64,000 bases of DNA, taken from contig CM076259.1 in NCBI GenBank assembly GCA_038380795.1, positions 22,736,977 through 22,800,976 on the forward strand, in the 5' to 3' direction. This DNA is from Pyrocephalus nanus (lineage: Eukaryota; Chordata; Aves; Passeriformes; Tyrannidae). The notes under the pieces are model-generated. The model had not been told where the DNA came from, made no database searches, and worked only from the letters and a program-made list of their open reading frames with translations. Shown piece by piece: positions 37,658-51,007 of this stretch; the first letter of the stretch is position 1, and the number at the start of each line of letters is the position of its first letter. A program made the position numbers and the translations under genes.

Positions 37658-40277
37658 CTAACAAAAAATTGTGTACGGAAAAATACAACATTAAGTTCCA
37701 CCATGTTAACACTAACACTGGGCAAAACACTACAAGACCGTATATTAATTACATTCCACGTAAAGAAGAAGAGAAGTTCAGATATGCTAGTGGTAACTAC
37801 ATTTCTAATAAAATAACTTCAATCTTTTTCAAGTCTTTTCCAAAATACCAGAAGTGATTAGAACACATTATGGACTAGTCACTTGCCAAGTTTCATGTTT
37901 GAAATCAAAGCTGTTTTAAAATTTCCTGAACAACAAAAAAGCATTTTAAAACTGGTAACATTCAGTCATGGTGATATAAGCAAATACCAGCCAATCTGAA
38001 TCTTGGAACATTCTTGATCTAATGCCTTTGTGTTGCAACTAAGCCCAGAAAAATATTTCAGGCCCAATTTCTGAGACAATATAATAATATTCATAAATAA
38101 AAAGGATAATTTACATATTATATAAATAAACTTTTTATTTCTTCAATACACCTTGAAAGAATTAAAAGGAGAGATCCTTCAGGACTATTGTTGTCATAAC
38201 TGAGATGCATTTACAAGATTTCCCAAAGATGAACCTGCCTCTAATTTGCATGGAAGATCTAAAACTTGCCTCCTTCCCTCCTCTGCACCTTCCCCAGAAA
38301 GATCTCAGCACTCTTCAAGTATTTTCTCAATAAATAACTATAAAAAGGAAGTGGGTCTGTCATGGAGGAACTTGCATGTGCTGAGGAACTCTTTTTGAAT
38401 AATGCAGGACAGCTCCATCTCGTGCTCTGCCGCCCTGTCCACCCTCTCCCCCCTAAGCAATACATAAGGAATGAAATTTGAACCTGTTTCTCCCACAGTA
38501 AAGGCACTTGCAAAATACATTGAGCCTGCCAGGACACAAAACACCAACTGCTATTCCACTCTGTGCCTACCTTTTTTAAGATTGTTGCCTGTTTATGCCA
38601 ATGTATGCAAACAAAAGAATGTAATACAGTAAGAAGCCGAACTTTTGGGCAATAGTTTACAATAAAAAGAATAATATTCTAGGATTCTTATGTACCTATA
38701 AATTCTCATTATGCATCTGTGTGTACTAATAGAGCCTATTATATAAAATATCATATTATTTAATGTCAATTGAATGGAGGTTTGCTTTCAATTACATGTA
38801 GTCAACTGTCCCTATAATCAGTTGGTGCAGTAACTGGGCTGAAATTTCCTAACATGTTCAGCCTTTCCTCCTTGAATCTCAGAATTATTTAGAAACACAC
38901 TTTCTTTTCCATTAAGAGACACAGGGATGCCAACAACTACATTATTACCCCAGCAGATCCAGAGATTCTGGAGCAGAATTATGAAGTCCAGCTGCCAGAT
39001 CTTCTGCTGTAGCCATCTGACATAAAACTCTCCCTCATTCATTTCTCTCTTTTAGCTTAAACTCTTTAACAATGCCCTACAACATTAATGCCTTTATATT
39101 TTCTAAATGACTGAGCCTCATATTTGGGCAAGAAAAAAACTTTCCATCTCCTGAGCTGTAACTCAAACCAGCCTAGGGTTTTATGTAGTCAGCGATCTCC
39201 TTTCTATCCTCACTGAGTTCAAGTTTGCACTAAGTAGAAATAGCCAGTTCAGAGACAAACAAATATATCTCTAAAGTATTTAAAAATGCTTTTTCCACTC
39301 GTGAATTACAGGGGAAAAGTTGTTTTTTCTTAATTTTAAGCCACATTAGGTCCAAAAGGAGAAAGTCCTGCACAGTAAATGCATACAGAATTATTTCCTA
39401 ACTCTACAGACTGCAGAAAATTTCACTGTGCTAAATAAGATGGTACCAAGGCCACTTAAACATATTAGCATATTCAATCTGCATCCGCTAATTGTTCTTA
39501 AAAATGCTAATGAAATGTTCCAGACCAGTCATTATTTGCAGGACTTCTGAAGAGTCATGCATTACCACCATTTCTCTTAAAGCAGCACAGCAGTCCACAT
39601 ACCATTGGTGAGACTCTTGCTGCTGGCCTGCAGAAAACTCTTCAGTCACATTGCTCTGGCTCACCTTTTTTGCAGTTGCTAAACTTCATTTGAAAACAAC
39701 TTGACCACCACCACCCTGTCCCCCTACATAAAAAACAACAACTTGCCAACAAAATTAGCCAAAAGTATGTTCAAGATTTGCACTGGAAGCAACCCCAGTT
39801 AGTTCTTGAATAGAAAACTACACAAACCAATGCAGAGGGGAGAGAAGCCTCACATCCATGAATAAGAGGAGGATTGTCTCTCATTTCCTAGGATGTCTCC
39901 CACAACAAAATGTGTCCAAATCAGGAAAAAATAAAGAACCCTATCTTAAAGTTCCCACAAGTACAGTTCCAATTAGGAAGGGTTCTTAGCTTTGAGCTAT
40001 CACTGTGCTAAAAATAGAAATGTTCAGGAAACACATTACTCTTGAAAGTGATTTCACATACAATCTGTAAACACATTGCCCTTTTAGGTAAAATGGCAAT
40101 TGTTTAAAAGCTAGAAGCTAGAAATATTGAAGTAGGAGGGATCTTTAAAGATAGTTTGAAATCTGTGCGCTTTTTTGTGTTATGTAAAAAAGAGGCTGAC
40201 AGGACTAAGTAAAGTAGTGATGGAGGAGGAAGGAGAATGAAAAGAAACTTCTGAACTATTGCTTTGGAAGTTTTTGT
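37658..40277. other. Non-coding stretch, nothing firmly recognised
   Basis: AT-rich with no supported frames. The part at about 39400-39660 has several TAAT-type homeodomain cores (GCTAATTG, GCTAATGA) and few simple repeats, so it might be a regulatory element, but nothing decisive is visible. One POU octamer (ATTTGCAT) lies at 38244-38251. Confidence 0.45.
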
Positions 40278-40308
40278 TTATACATACAGATATATATATA
40301 CATATATA
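40278..40308 (+). repeat. TA-rich microsatellite
   Basis: Imperfect alternating TA with ATAC interruptions (ATACATACAGATATATATAT, then ACATATATA). Simple sequence repeat. Confidence 0.85.
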
Positions 40309-41559
40309 AAAGAAATGCTGGTGTTCTTTTCTTTTCATAACCCTGTGCATCTCTGATTTGTACATGATTTGTACCAATCCCAAATTTTGTCATGTTTTAT
40401 GCAAATTTCATGTTTTCATTTTATCAGATATGGCTTATAAAAGGCAACTTAAAATTCACATAGTTCAGGTTACATGTACAATGCTGTCATAGTTTCTTTT
40501 ACTTTTTCTCTTTTTTTTTTTCTTTCTCTAAAAAGTTTTTTTTTTTTCTTTTCTGTTATACCTCCCCTATGCAGTTTGAATGGTACAGTAGTATTTTATT
40601 GAAAGGTGTTGTGGACAACTTCTATTTTAGCAGGTATAGAACACTGGATGATTAACAGTAAATTTGGAGCAAGCAACAGAGTGATTTTTATTCTTTTGGG
40701 TTATCAAAATACTGTTTGTTAAGTTTCTCAGTGCAAGTTCTTAAGCAATACTTGGAAAAATTTGGGATTGCTAAGAACTGACTGTTTGAATACGCAGTGA
40801 TAATAACTAATAATGGTTAAGAACTATTTGGTATATGTAGTGTTAATCAATACCAGCGTAGTAAAGGTTTGCTTTCAAGCTTTAAGCTGGCTTGATTTCT
40901 CAGTCTTCCAAATTTGTTATTTGTAACTGATGCCGATACCCAGCTTCTCACTGCACGGCTCACATATTGCATCACACGATCAAATACAAAAAGAAGGAAG
41001 GGAGTGGCTCTAGCATACGTTACAGACAGGTGAAAGGAATGCAAAAGAAGCCCTGATGCTTTACTTTTCACAAATTTGTCAGTGTATGACCAAAAAAAAC
41101 CCACCCAAGCAAGTAAACCTATGTAATCTGTTTCTCGTAAGAGAAGCAAGTTTCAATTATCAATAAGTCACTGATAGCATATGAAGAGTTAAACAAGCCT
41201 CTCCTAAATTTTCAGGAAATTATTTTATTAATGGTAAGATAATGTTCAGGTAAACCTCTCAAACTTGTAAATGCTCTCAGGTCTCCTTTCTTCAAGCTGC
41301 ACAGTCCATACCCAAACTGTCCTCAAATCAGAAAAACGTTTTCACCTGCATTATTCAATCAGAAGAACCTGCTCAAATCGTTGAGAATCAATCATTATCA
41401 AGACATATGTCAGCATATCTTAAGAAAATATTGACAACCTGTTTACCATCACCTGCTACCTTCTCAGTGTTTGGCAATAAAGAACCCTGAGATCCTCAAT
41501 CAGGAATCCAAAAATTACCCTTATCCCAGGCAGAGATCAATTCAATCAATCAATATTTT
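40309..41559. other. Non-coding stretch, nothing recognised
   Basis: AT-rich, with T-rich runs around 40505-40550. No supported features. Confidence 0.5.
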
Positions 41560-41650
41560 CTTACTGCATAAAGAGACAAGTGGTTTTCCAAAGGTCATGG
41601 AGCAAATCATTGGTTAAGCCTGGAATAACTAAGGATATCCTGTCTCTGGA
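41560..41650 (-). mobile_element. MIR-like ancient SINE fragment
   Basis: On the + strand, AGACAAGTGGTTTTCCAAAG, GTCATGGAGCAAATCATTGG and AAGCCTGGAATAACTAAGGA follow the reversed MIR core ('aagtgacttgcccaaggtcacacagc-agt-ggcagagctgggat'). Short, degraded and identified by eye. Confidence 0.45.
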
Positions 41651-41799
41651 AACCATTTTTTTTTCTTGGTCTCCTTAAGGCTAGAATTGTGCTCTCTGGA
41701 TACATCCTCTCACTAATAATCTAAATTTAGCAATTTCAATCAAATTTGCTACAGGGTTATCACCCTGAACAAAAAGGCTGATTTCTATAAGCTTCATTT

Positions 41800-41824
41800 A
41801 AAAAAAAAAAAAAAAAAAAAAAAA
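41800..41824 (+). repeat. A25 homopolymer
   Basis: Twenty-five uninterrupted A between CTTCATTT and GCAGGG. No retroposon body recognised upstream. Confidence 0.95.
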
Positions 41825-44800
41825 GCAGGGTAGAGACACTAGTAATTCATCCCCAGACAGAACCAATAGTACAAGTTCATACCTTTACCTTAACTTAGCA
41901 CCACAGAATTGGATTTATAAACATCTCAAAACCCCACAAAATACTTCAGTGAGAGGTCACACCTTCTTAGTCAAGAAGTCAATCAATCATAACACTAATC
42001 CCTAGAAAATCTAGATTCCAGGGCTCAATAAAACAATTAGTTGTTTCTTGAAAATTACTGGAAGTGTATTCTTGTCCTCTATGACTTTCCCCAGTCCTGA
42101 TAAAAATGAGCCCTATGAGAAGTAGCCTTCTCCTTAACTTCTTGAGATAGAACAAAGACTACGTATCACCAAGAAGCATCATTATGCTTAACAAATATGT
42201 TATTAGAGGAATTTGCTAGTATTTTAGATAGCTTATCTACAAATATCTTAAGCTGCCCAGAACATCTTTCTGATTCCAAAGTAAGGGGGAAAAATGGTTT
42301 CTACATTATTTCTTTCTGCAACTTCAAACCAGTCTGCTTCTGGGTTCAGTAATCACATTACTGTCTAATGGCACAAGGCACATTTAGATGTGACCATCAC
42401 AGGTGAAAGTTTAAATAAAAGACTTCAAGTCTATATAAACCATCTGAAGTTGCTAAACAGCCACTTATTAGTACCTCATTCAATTGCTTGAGGTGGGAGA
42501 AGGATTTAGCCTAATCTGAAAGCGTTAATGAATTGGTTAGCAATGGGCTGGACATGGACAAGTATTTCAATCAGCAAATAATTTTTCCTAAGGAAAAGGC
42601 AGCATAGAACAGAGAATCTCCTACAAAGGTCGCAGATAGTCATAAAAACCTAGGCTACAACTCTTGCAGCAGAGAGTAGCTGCTGCCGAGCAGTGGAGGA
42701 GGAATGATGAAGCAAGGATGGATAGGGTGCAACACAACATGGTCTGCAAGACAGAAGGCAGCCCCAGGATTGAAATGCAGCGCTGGCAGCCATTGTGCTT
42801 GGGGTGGGGGTCTAGAAGAGTAGTCTGAGTGAATCTGCAGTGTCCTTTACACATTCTATGAGATTTTGCTTATTTCTGTTTGAAAAACAGGCTATGTAAA
42901 GTAACAGTTTGACTTCTGTGTTGTCTCTTTCAGGCATCATCAACCATTTCAGAGTGTTGTTATAACAGACAAGTCTAAAAATAATTTTTTCTTCTCTGAC
43001 AAGCAGTTCGATTGCTCCATTAGCCAATACCATCACTTTTCCAGAAGCTGTCAGTAAAATGGCAACTGATACCTACATAGGAAATAGCTGCAATACCTCA
43101 GGTCACACAGTGTGACAGCAATGTGTGAATACTGACTACTGTGTACAATGAACTTTGTTTTTCACTCACATATTTCTTTTCCTTACCAATCACGTGACTC
43201 CAAGGATTTGAATGCAGGAATCCACAACTTGACAATGCATTTATACCTTAATCAAACCTACAACCTTCAAGCTGTCATTAAAGCTGCTTAAAGAGATGGA
43301 GAATTAAAAGAAATAACAGTCCTTTTCAGGGCTTTTGCCTTTTCCGCTTGCTGGAAGAGTATTGTGTGGACATTCTTTATGACTGAAGTATCTGCAGACA
43401 GTTTTCCTCTCTGCTTATTTCATTATTGAGGCCAAAATTCTGGCACATAATCCCACAGTTCGTCTTTACATCCAATACTACTGCGGAGTTTAGGCTCTAC
43501 ATCACCGAAAAAACTGCAGGACCTTCCATGCATCCTTCATGTGTGGAAGTGGTGCACAGGTTCTGGAAAGCATAAGCACAGAAAGAGCAGAGTATATTCC
43601 AACCACACTGGAGAAGGCCCTTCATTATCTAAACAGCTTTTTTTTGCCTGTCCTGAGTCAGAACATGACCACCATCTGCAGATTAACTCTTGACAACACC
43701 TCTTTCTGGGATGCAGTGTTTCTGAAAAGTATCTTGCTGTGCTAGAAATCTTAACAGGCTCATCATACAGGTAGCCATGACACACCCTCTTTTGTTTCCT
43801 ATAATTAAAGCTCCATAATAGTAAATTGGGTAGCACTGGTAAAAGAATGAAATAAAAAACCAAAATACTACCTCCTGCACTAGCAGGATAACATAATTTA
43901 ATCCTCAGGCCAAATGAAAAAAAAAAGAACCCTCTGCATCTGAATATCCCCACCTAGTACATAAATTTGGTATTTTATCTGAGTGTGAAGTTGGTGGCCC
44001 AGGTCCCTCTGTTTTCATTTTCTCCTGTGTTCTACTTTACATCCCAAATATGCCTGCATTCAGCAGCACACATTAGTGATTTCCAAATCATCAGCTCATA
44101 TTTAGCCCCTATTTTCAACTGCACACCAGAGACCTGCACCTATTCCACAAATAGAAAGAATCCAAATGCTTTCCCCTAGGCTCCTGCTTGGGATTTCATT
44201 ATTAATTATATTTGAAGGTTATACAGTTAAAATACTAACTTTTTTATTTGAACATTTATATTAAGCTGCTGAGATTTCTAGCAGCTTAGCAGCATTATTT
44301 CTGTGTAAGAAAATAAGCCTCTTAAATTCTGCACGCAGGCCTCTCGTCTAAAATGGAAGATTTTAGAAAGGCACTGAAAGGTAACAGTGAGTTAATGATG
44401 CTTTTTCGACTGAGACCTCCAAGACTGATCACACAGAACTCTTATTACTTATGCACCCCCTTGACCTTAAGCCCTTTCACATGCACTGGCAGTAGTGTCT
44501 GAATTCAAAGAAAGTTTAGCAAAAAGTTAGTTCCGGAAGATGCAACTCAAACTCATTGTTAGTTACAACTCATTACATGGATTTACTATTTCCAATAGAA
44601 TAAAGTGTTTAAATATTTGGTAGCAAATCCCAGAAGATTGTATTTAATTGTTTTCTCTAGAGATAATCAAGGTTTGGCAGGACCGTCATCCATCAAGAAT
44701 GGTGGATATTAAGATAACGAAATTTGTTTGCAGGTGTGGATTATGGTGGAAAGACCAGATGACCTCAGCAAAAGGAGGCCTACACCAACCAACTCCTATT

Positions 44801-46598
44801 TCACAACACAAACTGAAAATCCCAAATTTTAGGTAGCTGGCCAAATTTTGATTTTAGATATATGCTAGAGTAAATCCAGAATACTGACTGTACGAAAATC
44901 CAGGATTATTTCTGCTTTATGACTCCGTAAGAGAAGAGAATTTTTTTCACTGAGCCAATTTCATTTCCAGTCTTGCTCTTTAATTGATGACAATAAGCTA
45001 AGCATTAGATACTTAAAGGGTCAAGTGCTGAAAAAATCCAAACAGAATTACATGTGCAAAGAATGCACTTTTTTTCAAATAAATATTTTATATTTATTGA
45101 TGACAACAAGACAAGCATCATCTTTCCATTTATGTCAGAGATAGAATTTTAACCCGTTGATTTTTTTTTTTACCCTTCACTTCTTGGTGCATCTCAAATA
45201 GACCTTTACTCCTAGAACTTTTCACCCACTCTTTTGATTCTGATGTACAGAAAAATTCATTTTCCCAGGTCAGCTTCAGATTTCACAGCTGGACCTATCT
45301 ATTTAACAGATCTTTATAACCTCAGGAAGAGATACCACCATTCACTTCCTTTCTTTAAAGGATTCTTGCTGGTCTGCAGCATTGAAGGTGTTCCTTGATC
45401 ACCATGACCAGCTACAAAATCAAAAGTAAACCAGTAGCATTGATTTCAAGATGACATCACCATAAAAGCATCCAATCTCTTTGAAAAATGAATACCTGTT
45501 CAAAATGTTGATCCTTGGTAAAGTAGAGCAGACAGATACACCAAACAGTGCTCCCTTCACATGATTACAGCATGCCTTGCACCAGATGACTGGTTCAAAG
45601 CTAAAGTTTTATAATTATAACTACCCAGCAGTTACAACTGTATGATAGCCTTTAAATCCAGCTCTTGGAAAATATTATTGGAACCATTAAATAAAATACA
45701 CTTCATATACTTAGAGCTTGTTATAATCACCCAAACTTTATACAAATACTAACTAATGACAGCTAGTTAAATGGAAATACTAAGTGTTTAAACCTTAAAG
45801 CACAGCAAAACATCACTGCATTTAAATCCCATTTAAATAAATGTATACAAAGGGCTTGATGGATTTTTCTCCATGTAAAAATAACAAGGAAGAGAACAGA
45901 TAAGTTTCACGAAATTTAAATAGAGGTCTTTCCAAATTTAAGACGTGCAAGAACACTGAGGAGCATCAGGGTGCCAGAATCCAACGACATAATTTTTAAT
46001 CAAAGGCACAAAATGGTGGGCCCTTCTCCTTGCCCTCTCTTGTCTTTTGAAAGGAGCTGTACACACTACTTGTGTCTTTTAACACTGTCGGGAAGCTGCC
46101 TGAGGACAGCCTGAGTTTCAGCACAACTTGCAGAGACTTCATCTTGTGTGCCAAGTTCCAGCCTGGAGTGAATTTTTAACAGTCGAGTTATAAACCCGTG
46201 AAAACAGGGGCTTACAGTTGAACTGCTGACAAACCCTTAACTATAGCAGTGCACACGGCGCCAATAATAGACAAAACTGCCCCATTTTACAGCATGCAAA
46301 AAGGCTGGAATTCAGCTGTTATCAGGGATAATAATAAACTTCTGCTGGGGACTCAGGTTCTCAGCCTCAGATTTACATTCCCTCTGTCACTAAGAGTTTC
46401 TAAGTTAAACAATTTAGCATGAAAATGCAGCACACAACATTTATATTACTGATGGCAGTTGTTCCAACTGTTCTTGTGCTGAAATACTGCACAACTTTTC
46501 TTCCTGCTCTGAATCTCCTCCTCCCCGTCCCAAGCCACTGCAAGTGGGTGTCAATCCCCTCCCTCCTCATACCTCTTGCAGCACTCATCAAGCCACTC

Positions 46599-46599
<1 letters not shown>
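41825..46599. other. Non-coding stretch, nothing firmly recognised
   Basis: The longest frame (43537-43953 minus, 138 residues) is rich in F, S, L and C with no recognisable domain and is treated as chance. About 45.95-46.39 kb looks repeat-free and could hold a conserved element, but I have no direct evidence. Confidence 0.45.

Positions 46600-46638
<39 letters not shown>
46600..46638 (+). repeat. A39 homopolymer
   Basis: Thirty-nine uninterrupted A, preceded by CCACTCC and followed by GGCAGC. Frames on both strands pass through it as poly-K or poly-F and are spurious. Confidence 0.95.
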
Positions 46639-46642
<4 letters not shown>

Positions 46643-49589
46643 GCAAAAAACCCTGTAGGTTAACATTGCATCCTAGCTCTTTAGCCTTTCCTCCTGCTAA
46701 AGAGCTGAGGTCAGACATGGAAAAACTACACAAAAAAAGAAGGCTTTCTTCTCACGCAACAGACATATGAGGGAAAAAACTCCATCTGGTCTAGAGGATG
46801 TAAAAGATCTTGCAGAGTTGTCACCTAAGTTGCCCCCCAGTCACCAGCACACAGAGAGCAGGTATTCAGACAACTTCTTATGCACAACTCAGCACTCCTT
46901 TGAAGTTCCCTTTCCTCTGGAAAACTATCCTTCGACCCCCCTACGGAGCAGAATTATATCAGTGATCACCAAGTTAAAATTTATCTGCTCAACGTCTATA
47001 TTTTAGTTTTTAATCCATCTCTCAGGAACAGCTTTTAACGCATTTGGATTTTTTTTTTCTGTCATAAAATATTCTATTTATTTCCCAGCAGCTGGTGTCA
47101 AAAAAGTTGTTGTTTTCTTTAAATATTACTCTTAAATAAATAAAATCTGTTTTCATATCATGTAAAATTAGTTTTGCCTGCTGTGAGTTTGTGGCATTAT
47201 GAAGTGATCATTTTTCCTATGAATTATTCAAAATGAGGATAAAAAAAGGAAAATAAAAAGATGACGGACAATAGCATGCCATTCAATTTGTATAAATGCA
47301 GCAGTCATACTAATAGTTCACTATGTGCAGCATAGATGAAACACTTTTTCTTTGTCAAATGTAGCCACTAACCTTAATTTAGTATTTCAGAGAGAGGTAG
47401 TGAAAGAGATTTATTTCTTTCCTGTGTCCCCCTGTGACTTATCTAGTGGGGCAGATAATAGACATGTCTCTTTTTGCTAGCAAGATATCAAAATTTTAGA
47501 CAACAAATTTTTGCTTGCTTATCATCTGTACCATGGCTCAACTGGTCCTTGATGTCCTTTAAGCCTTTTTCATTTTAACCTATTCTTTGTTTAAACCTCT
47601 GGTTTGACAGTGTCTCTCTGTCTTTTACAAAAAACTATTAGAATTGTTAACATTTCCTCTGGAGTCTTCATATTACCCTGTCTTTCAGAACTGCCGTAAC
47701 TGCACAGCTGTAATTATTCCCACTTTGAATTCTGACTGTCATATTTGGAAGGGGATGAAGGGTGGGATTTTAATAAATCATTCAGGCTCCCCAAGGCATA
47801 CAGTATCTCACCAAATCTACTGTGAACTTTCAGGGTGGAGGGGCTGATGGACTGAATGTATAGATAAACTGCTAAGACATAAAATACCATTTTCATCACG
47901 AAGAACGAGAAAATAAAAAAACATTTTTTGGTGAAAAGACTCAGTAGGTTAAAAATGATATTTTGAATGTTATTTTACTAAGATCTTCCTTAAAAAGGCT
48001 TGAAAACATAATTCTTTTATGAAGTTTCAGAATATGGCTACTGAGTAAAATAAGTCTAGTGCTAAAATAGTAGATTTGAGACTCATGAATTTTATCTGTC
48101 ATGACAACACAGAAATCACTTACTATCCATTTCAACTTCTTAAATTCATATATTATGGTAATTAAAATATTTGTATCACAATAATGCCCAGAGAGTCAGA
48201 TCAGAAACAACAATCCCTTGCACCATGAAGAGAGAATCCCTACCCCAAGTATTTTTAACAGGGATAACATTAACCTGCCACACAATATTCTTGAGAAACA
48301 CTGGCCTTCACTATGTCATCCTCTGAGCAGGAAATTTTAATATTCAGAAAGAAAGTGAGGATTTTTTAAGGGAAAAGGAGAATGAGTGGGGTTTGTTTTT
48401 CAATAATCAGAGTGAATTTCCCTCAGAATACAGGGCAAATGGATTCAAATGAAAATCCTGGACCTGGACATTGGAATTCTGGACTATTTTCTCTGAGCAG
48501 TACCATAAAAAATTGTTTCATGCAACAATGGTATGTTGATCACAAAGTCCTTTCCATAATAAAGCACAAACATGCCTGTTGTCAATTAAAAGCAAGATTA
48601 CGATGAAGTGTCCCAAATTCCATTATCCCATAGCTACAAGCCATTACTCTTTTTTCCAGTTTAATTTTTTTAAGAAGGTCATCCTGGTATACTCTAATTT
48701 TTTTTTTTTTTTCTATCCATGACAGCCCAATTTTGGCCAAGTCTCCATGCCCTCAAGACAAAATAAAATTCACACATTTATTTTATATAAAAATTCAAAT
48801 GTTTTTATACACACAGCTCTCATCCACATCTTGCAAATTTCAAAGTCAAATGCAGCAGTCCGTGAATCTTGTTTGCAGAGCCTTTCAACGTTTTTCATTT
48901 GGAGACTAATGTAAATGGTAAATATTTCAGGCTTACTAGACAAAATAGGGTTTTTAAATCACAAAGCATCTCAAGATCTAATAGGAAAAAAAAAAAGTCA
49001 TCTCTCAAGCTATCTGAAAGGAACACCCATATATTTACAGGAATCATTGATCTCCTGTCTCCACACCAGCACAGTTGCTTCACAGCCATCTCATCAGTAC
49101 CTAAAACCCTGCAGCATTCTGAGAACTTCCCCACTAGATTCCCTTTGTGAACTTCAGAAAATGAAAGAAGAGACCATCTAAGGAACATCAAGTTTTACTC
49201 TGAACTTCAGTACAAACAAGGAGGCAGGACTCTGTCAATGCCACCAGAGCATGCACATATGCTGTATGCAAGATAAAAGAAGATTTCAGATCCAGTTCTG
49301 ATTTTTGTAATAAATTCCACAAACATTTTGGTGGATTAAAATTCCAGCTAGGGACCTTCCCCACTGTCCACTGTGCCTATGGTCACTGGGACTTACCAGT
49401 GCATTCCATCCACAGCCACACAGAGAAGTTACAGACTGCTTTTTCAAATATTAAAGTACTCAAGTCTGTGGCAGGACCCTTTCCACTGAATTTTGCCTTA
49501 TTTTTTGCTTTCTTTAGTATTACTGATTAAAACCACTGTGAACAAAACGTTCAAATCCACAGACACCAGTAAAGTTGCACCCATGAATG
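46639..49589. other. Non-coding stretch, nothing recognised
   Basis: AT-rich, with a T15 run at 48698-48712. No recognised gene, RNA or repeat family. Confidence 0.5.
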
Positions 49590-50575
49590 GTGACTGAAAT
49601 TATTGGTAAAGAACTAAAGGATAGGAAAATAATTAATTTCCATAAAATAAATAATTTTATGGAAAATAGGTCTTGCCAAACAAACTTGATTTCATTCTTC
49701 GGTAAGAATAAGTCTAAGAGCTTATACTCTTACACGTTTATAACCATTTGATTTAGCACTACTACAGAAAATTCCAGCTCTGTCAGTAAAAGTACGTGTT
49801 GAACTGCTAAGTAATGGAAAACCCTCAGAAATCTATTAGCCTAGGGGGTTTACAAATGCAGGTGGGCTTAGGAAAATACAGATAAAATTAGTAATAGCAC
49901 CAACACTACTCTGCATTTTGATCAATGAATCCTAAGTTCTAAAATCACTGCTGATAAAAATTTTTGGGTGATGCAAAGACTGATAAAAGATCATGAGAAC
50001 AGGGTATCATCAGATGGGGAGAATCAGGCACTTGCAAAGCTTCTGTTCTTTCAAATAAAGCCTTTCAGTGCAGTGTGCCTTCAAGAAAAAGGAACGCATG
50101 CTGTATCTATCTACAGGATGGGACATGGATGCACGTGGGGTGAAAACTGGAAAACAGTGATTCTGAAAAGGCTTTAGAGGTCACAACAAATAAACAGATG
50201 AACACGAAGACCCCATGCAATGTGGCAAAGATGGCTAATGAAATCCCCGGAGGCATAAACAGGAGATAGTGGGTAGGCTTGGGAAGGCATTTTTACTTTT
50301 CTTTATTGCATTGTTTTCTAAAGGGATCTTTAGTTGGGTGAAGAAAGGCATAACAAGAACCAAAGTCTGGAATATGAAGCCAAGAATGAAAGAAAGAAAA
50401 GTCAAATCGAAGCAGAAACAAATTCCACATTTTTAAACAGCAAGGGAATTGACCAGTGGAACAAAACTATCAATGGAAGGGAGGAGCTTTAACCTCCTGA
50501 TGGTTTCAAGATGGACAGAATCTGTTTGTGCAAAACTGGCTTCAAAACAAGAATGACCTTTCTGACCTCAAACTA
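49590..50575 (+). mobile_element. Ancient CR1/L3-type LINE copy, about 1 kb, internally decayed
   Basis: Several blocks follow old amniote CR1 ORF2 and 3' sequence in order: AATAGGTCTTGCCAAACAAA with CTTGATTTCATTCTT (49664-49700), GGGTGATGCAAAGACTGATA (the 'gcagatgac-caaag' RT block, 49967-49986), TGGGACATGGATGCACGTGG, CTGAAAAGGCTTTAGAGGTC, GCAATGTGGCAAAGATGGCT with AATGAAATCC, GGCATAAACAGGAGATAGTG and GGGAATTGACCAGTGGAACA. The frames are broken. The 69-residue frame at 49968-50177 is a remnant of this element rather than a gene. The segment 49710-49960 is too decayed to align by eye, and the limits are approximate. Confidence 0.7.
49637..49665. repeat. 12-bp perfect inverted repeat with 5-nt loop
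   Basis: TTTCCATAAAAT (49637-49648) and its exact reverse complement ATTTTATGGAAA (49654-49665) are separated by AAATA. The repeat lies inside the ancient CR1 copy. It has no following T run and is not a Pol III terminator or a known RNA. Confidence 0.9.
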
Positions 50576-50991
50576 TACAAAAAGAAATTTCTGATATTAT
50601 GTTTTATGTACCCTCAGAATTAAAAAGAATGTTCTTCTTTCTGAGTGACCAAAACAGTCTTCCCACAAAAGATGCATGTGTGTTCACCACAGTGGAACAG
50701 GTTTCACTGCTTCTGATGGTTTCTGAGAAGAATTCTGAAGTCTGGAGACAGCCTGGAAAGACACTGTTCACACCCTCTGAAAAAAATGTGTTGCTTTGTT
50801 TGTTATTTAAGTGACTGTATTTTACCAAAGTGTAGCTCAATGGAGAGCCACCACTGAGAGCTCACATTCAAGCAGCTCCCAGGGGTGGAATGATTATAGT
50901 CCTCTCTGGATCTGCTTCTGGATTGAACTTCACCTTGTGCCAAAAGCCAAATTTGGTGCTACCTGAGGAATGCTATCCACACAGCAAGGGG
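50576..50991. other. Short non-coding stretch between two CR1 copies
   Basis: Overlapping frames on opposite strands (50599-50814 plus, 50604-50840 minus) without motifs. Nothing else seen. Confidence 0.5.
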
Positions 50992-51007
50992 AAAAAAAAA
51001 AAAAAAA
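50992..51007 (+). repeat. A16 homopolymer abutting a CR1 end
   Basis: Sixteen A directly precede the 3' terminus of the minus-strand CR1 copy starting at 51008. CR1 elements end in short tandem repeats rather than poly(A), and this A run lies on the wrong strand to be a tail of that copy. It may be the insertion site. Confidence 0.9.

Noticed and set aside
43537..43953. 138-codon minus-strand frame
   Set aside because: Hydrophobic and cysteine-rich with no recognised motif. No acceptor or donor context I could support, and overlapping frames exist on the other strand.
49968..50177. 69-codon plus-strand frame
   Set aside because: The sequence aligns by eye to the ancient CR1 RT/3' region, so it is an element remnant.
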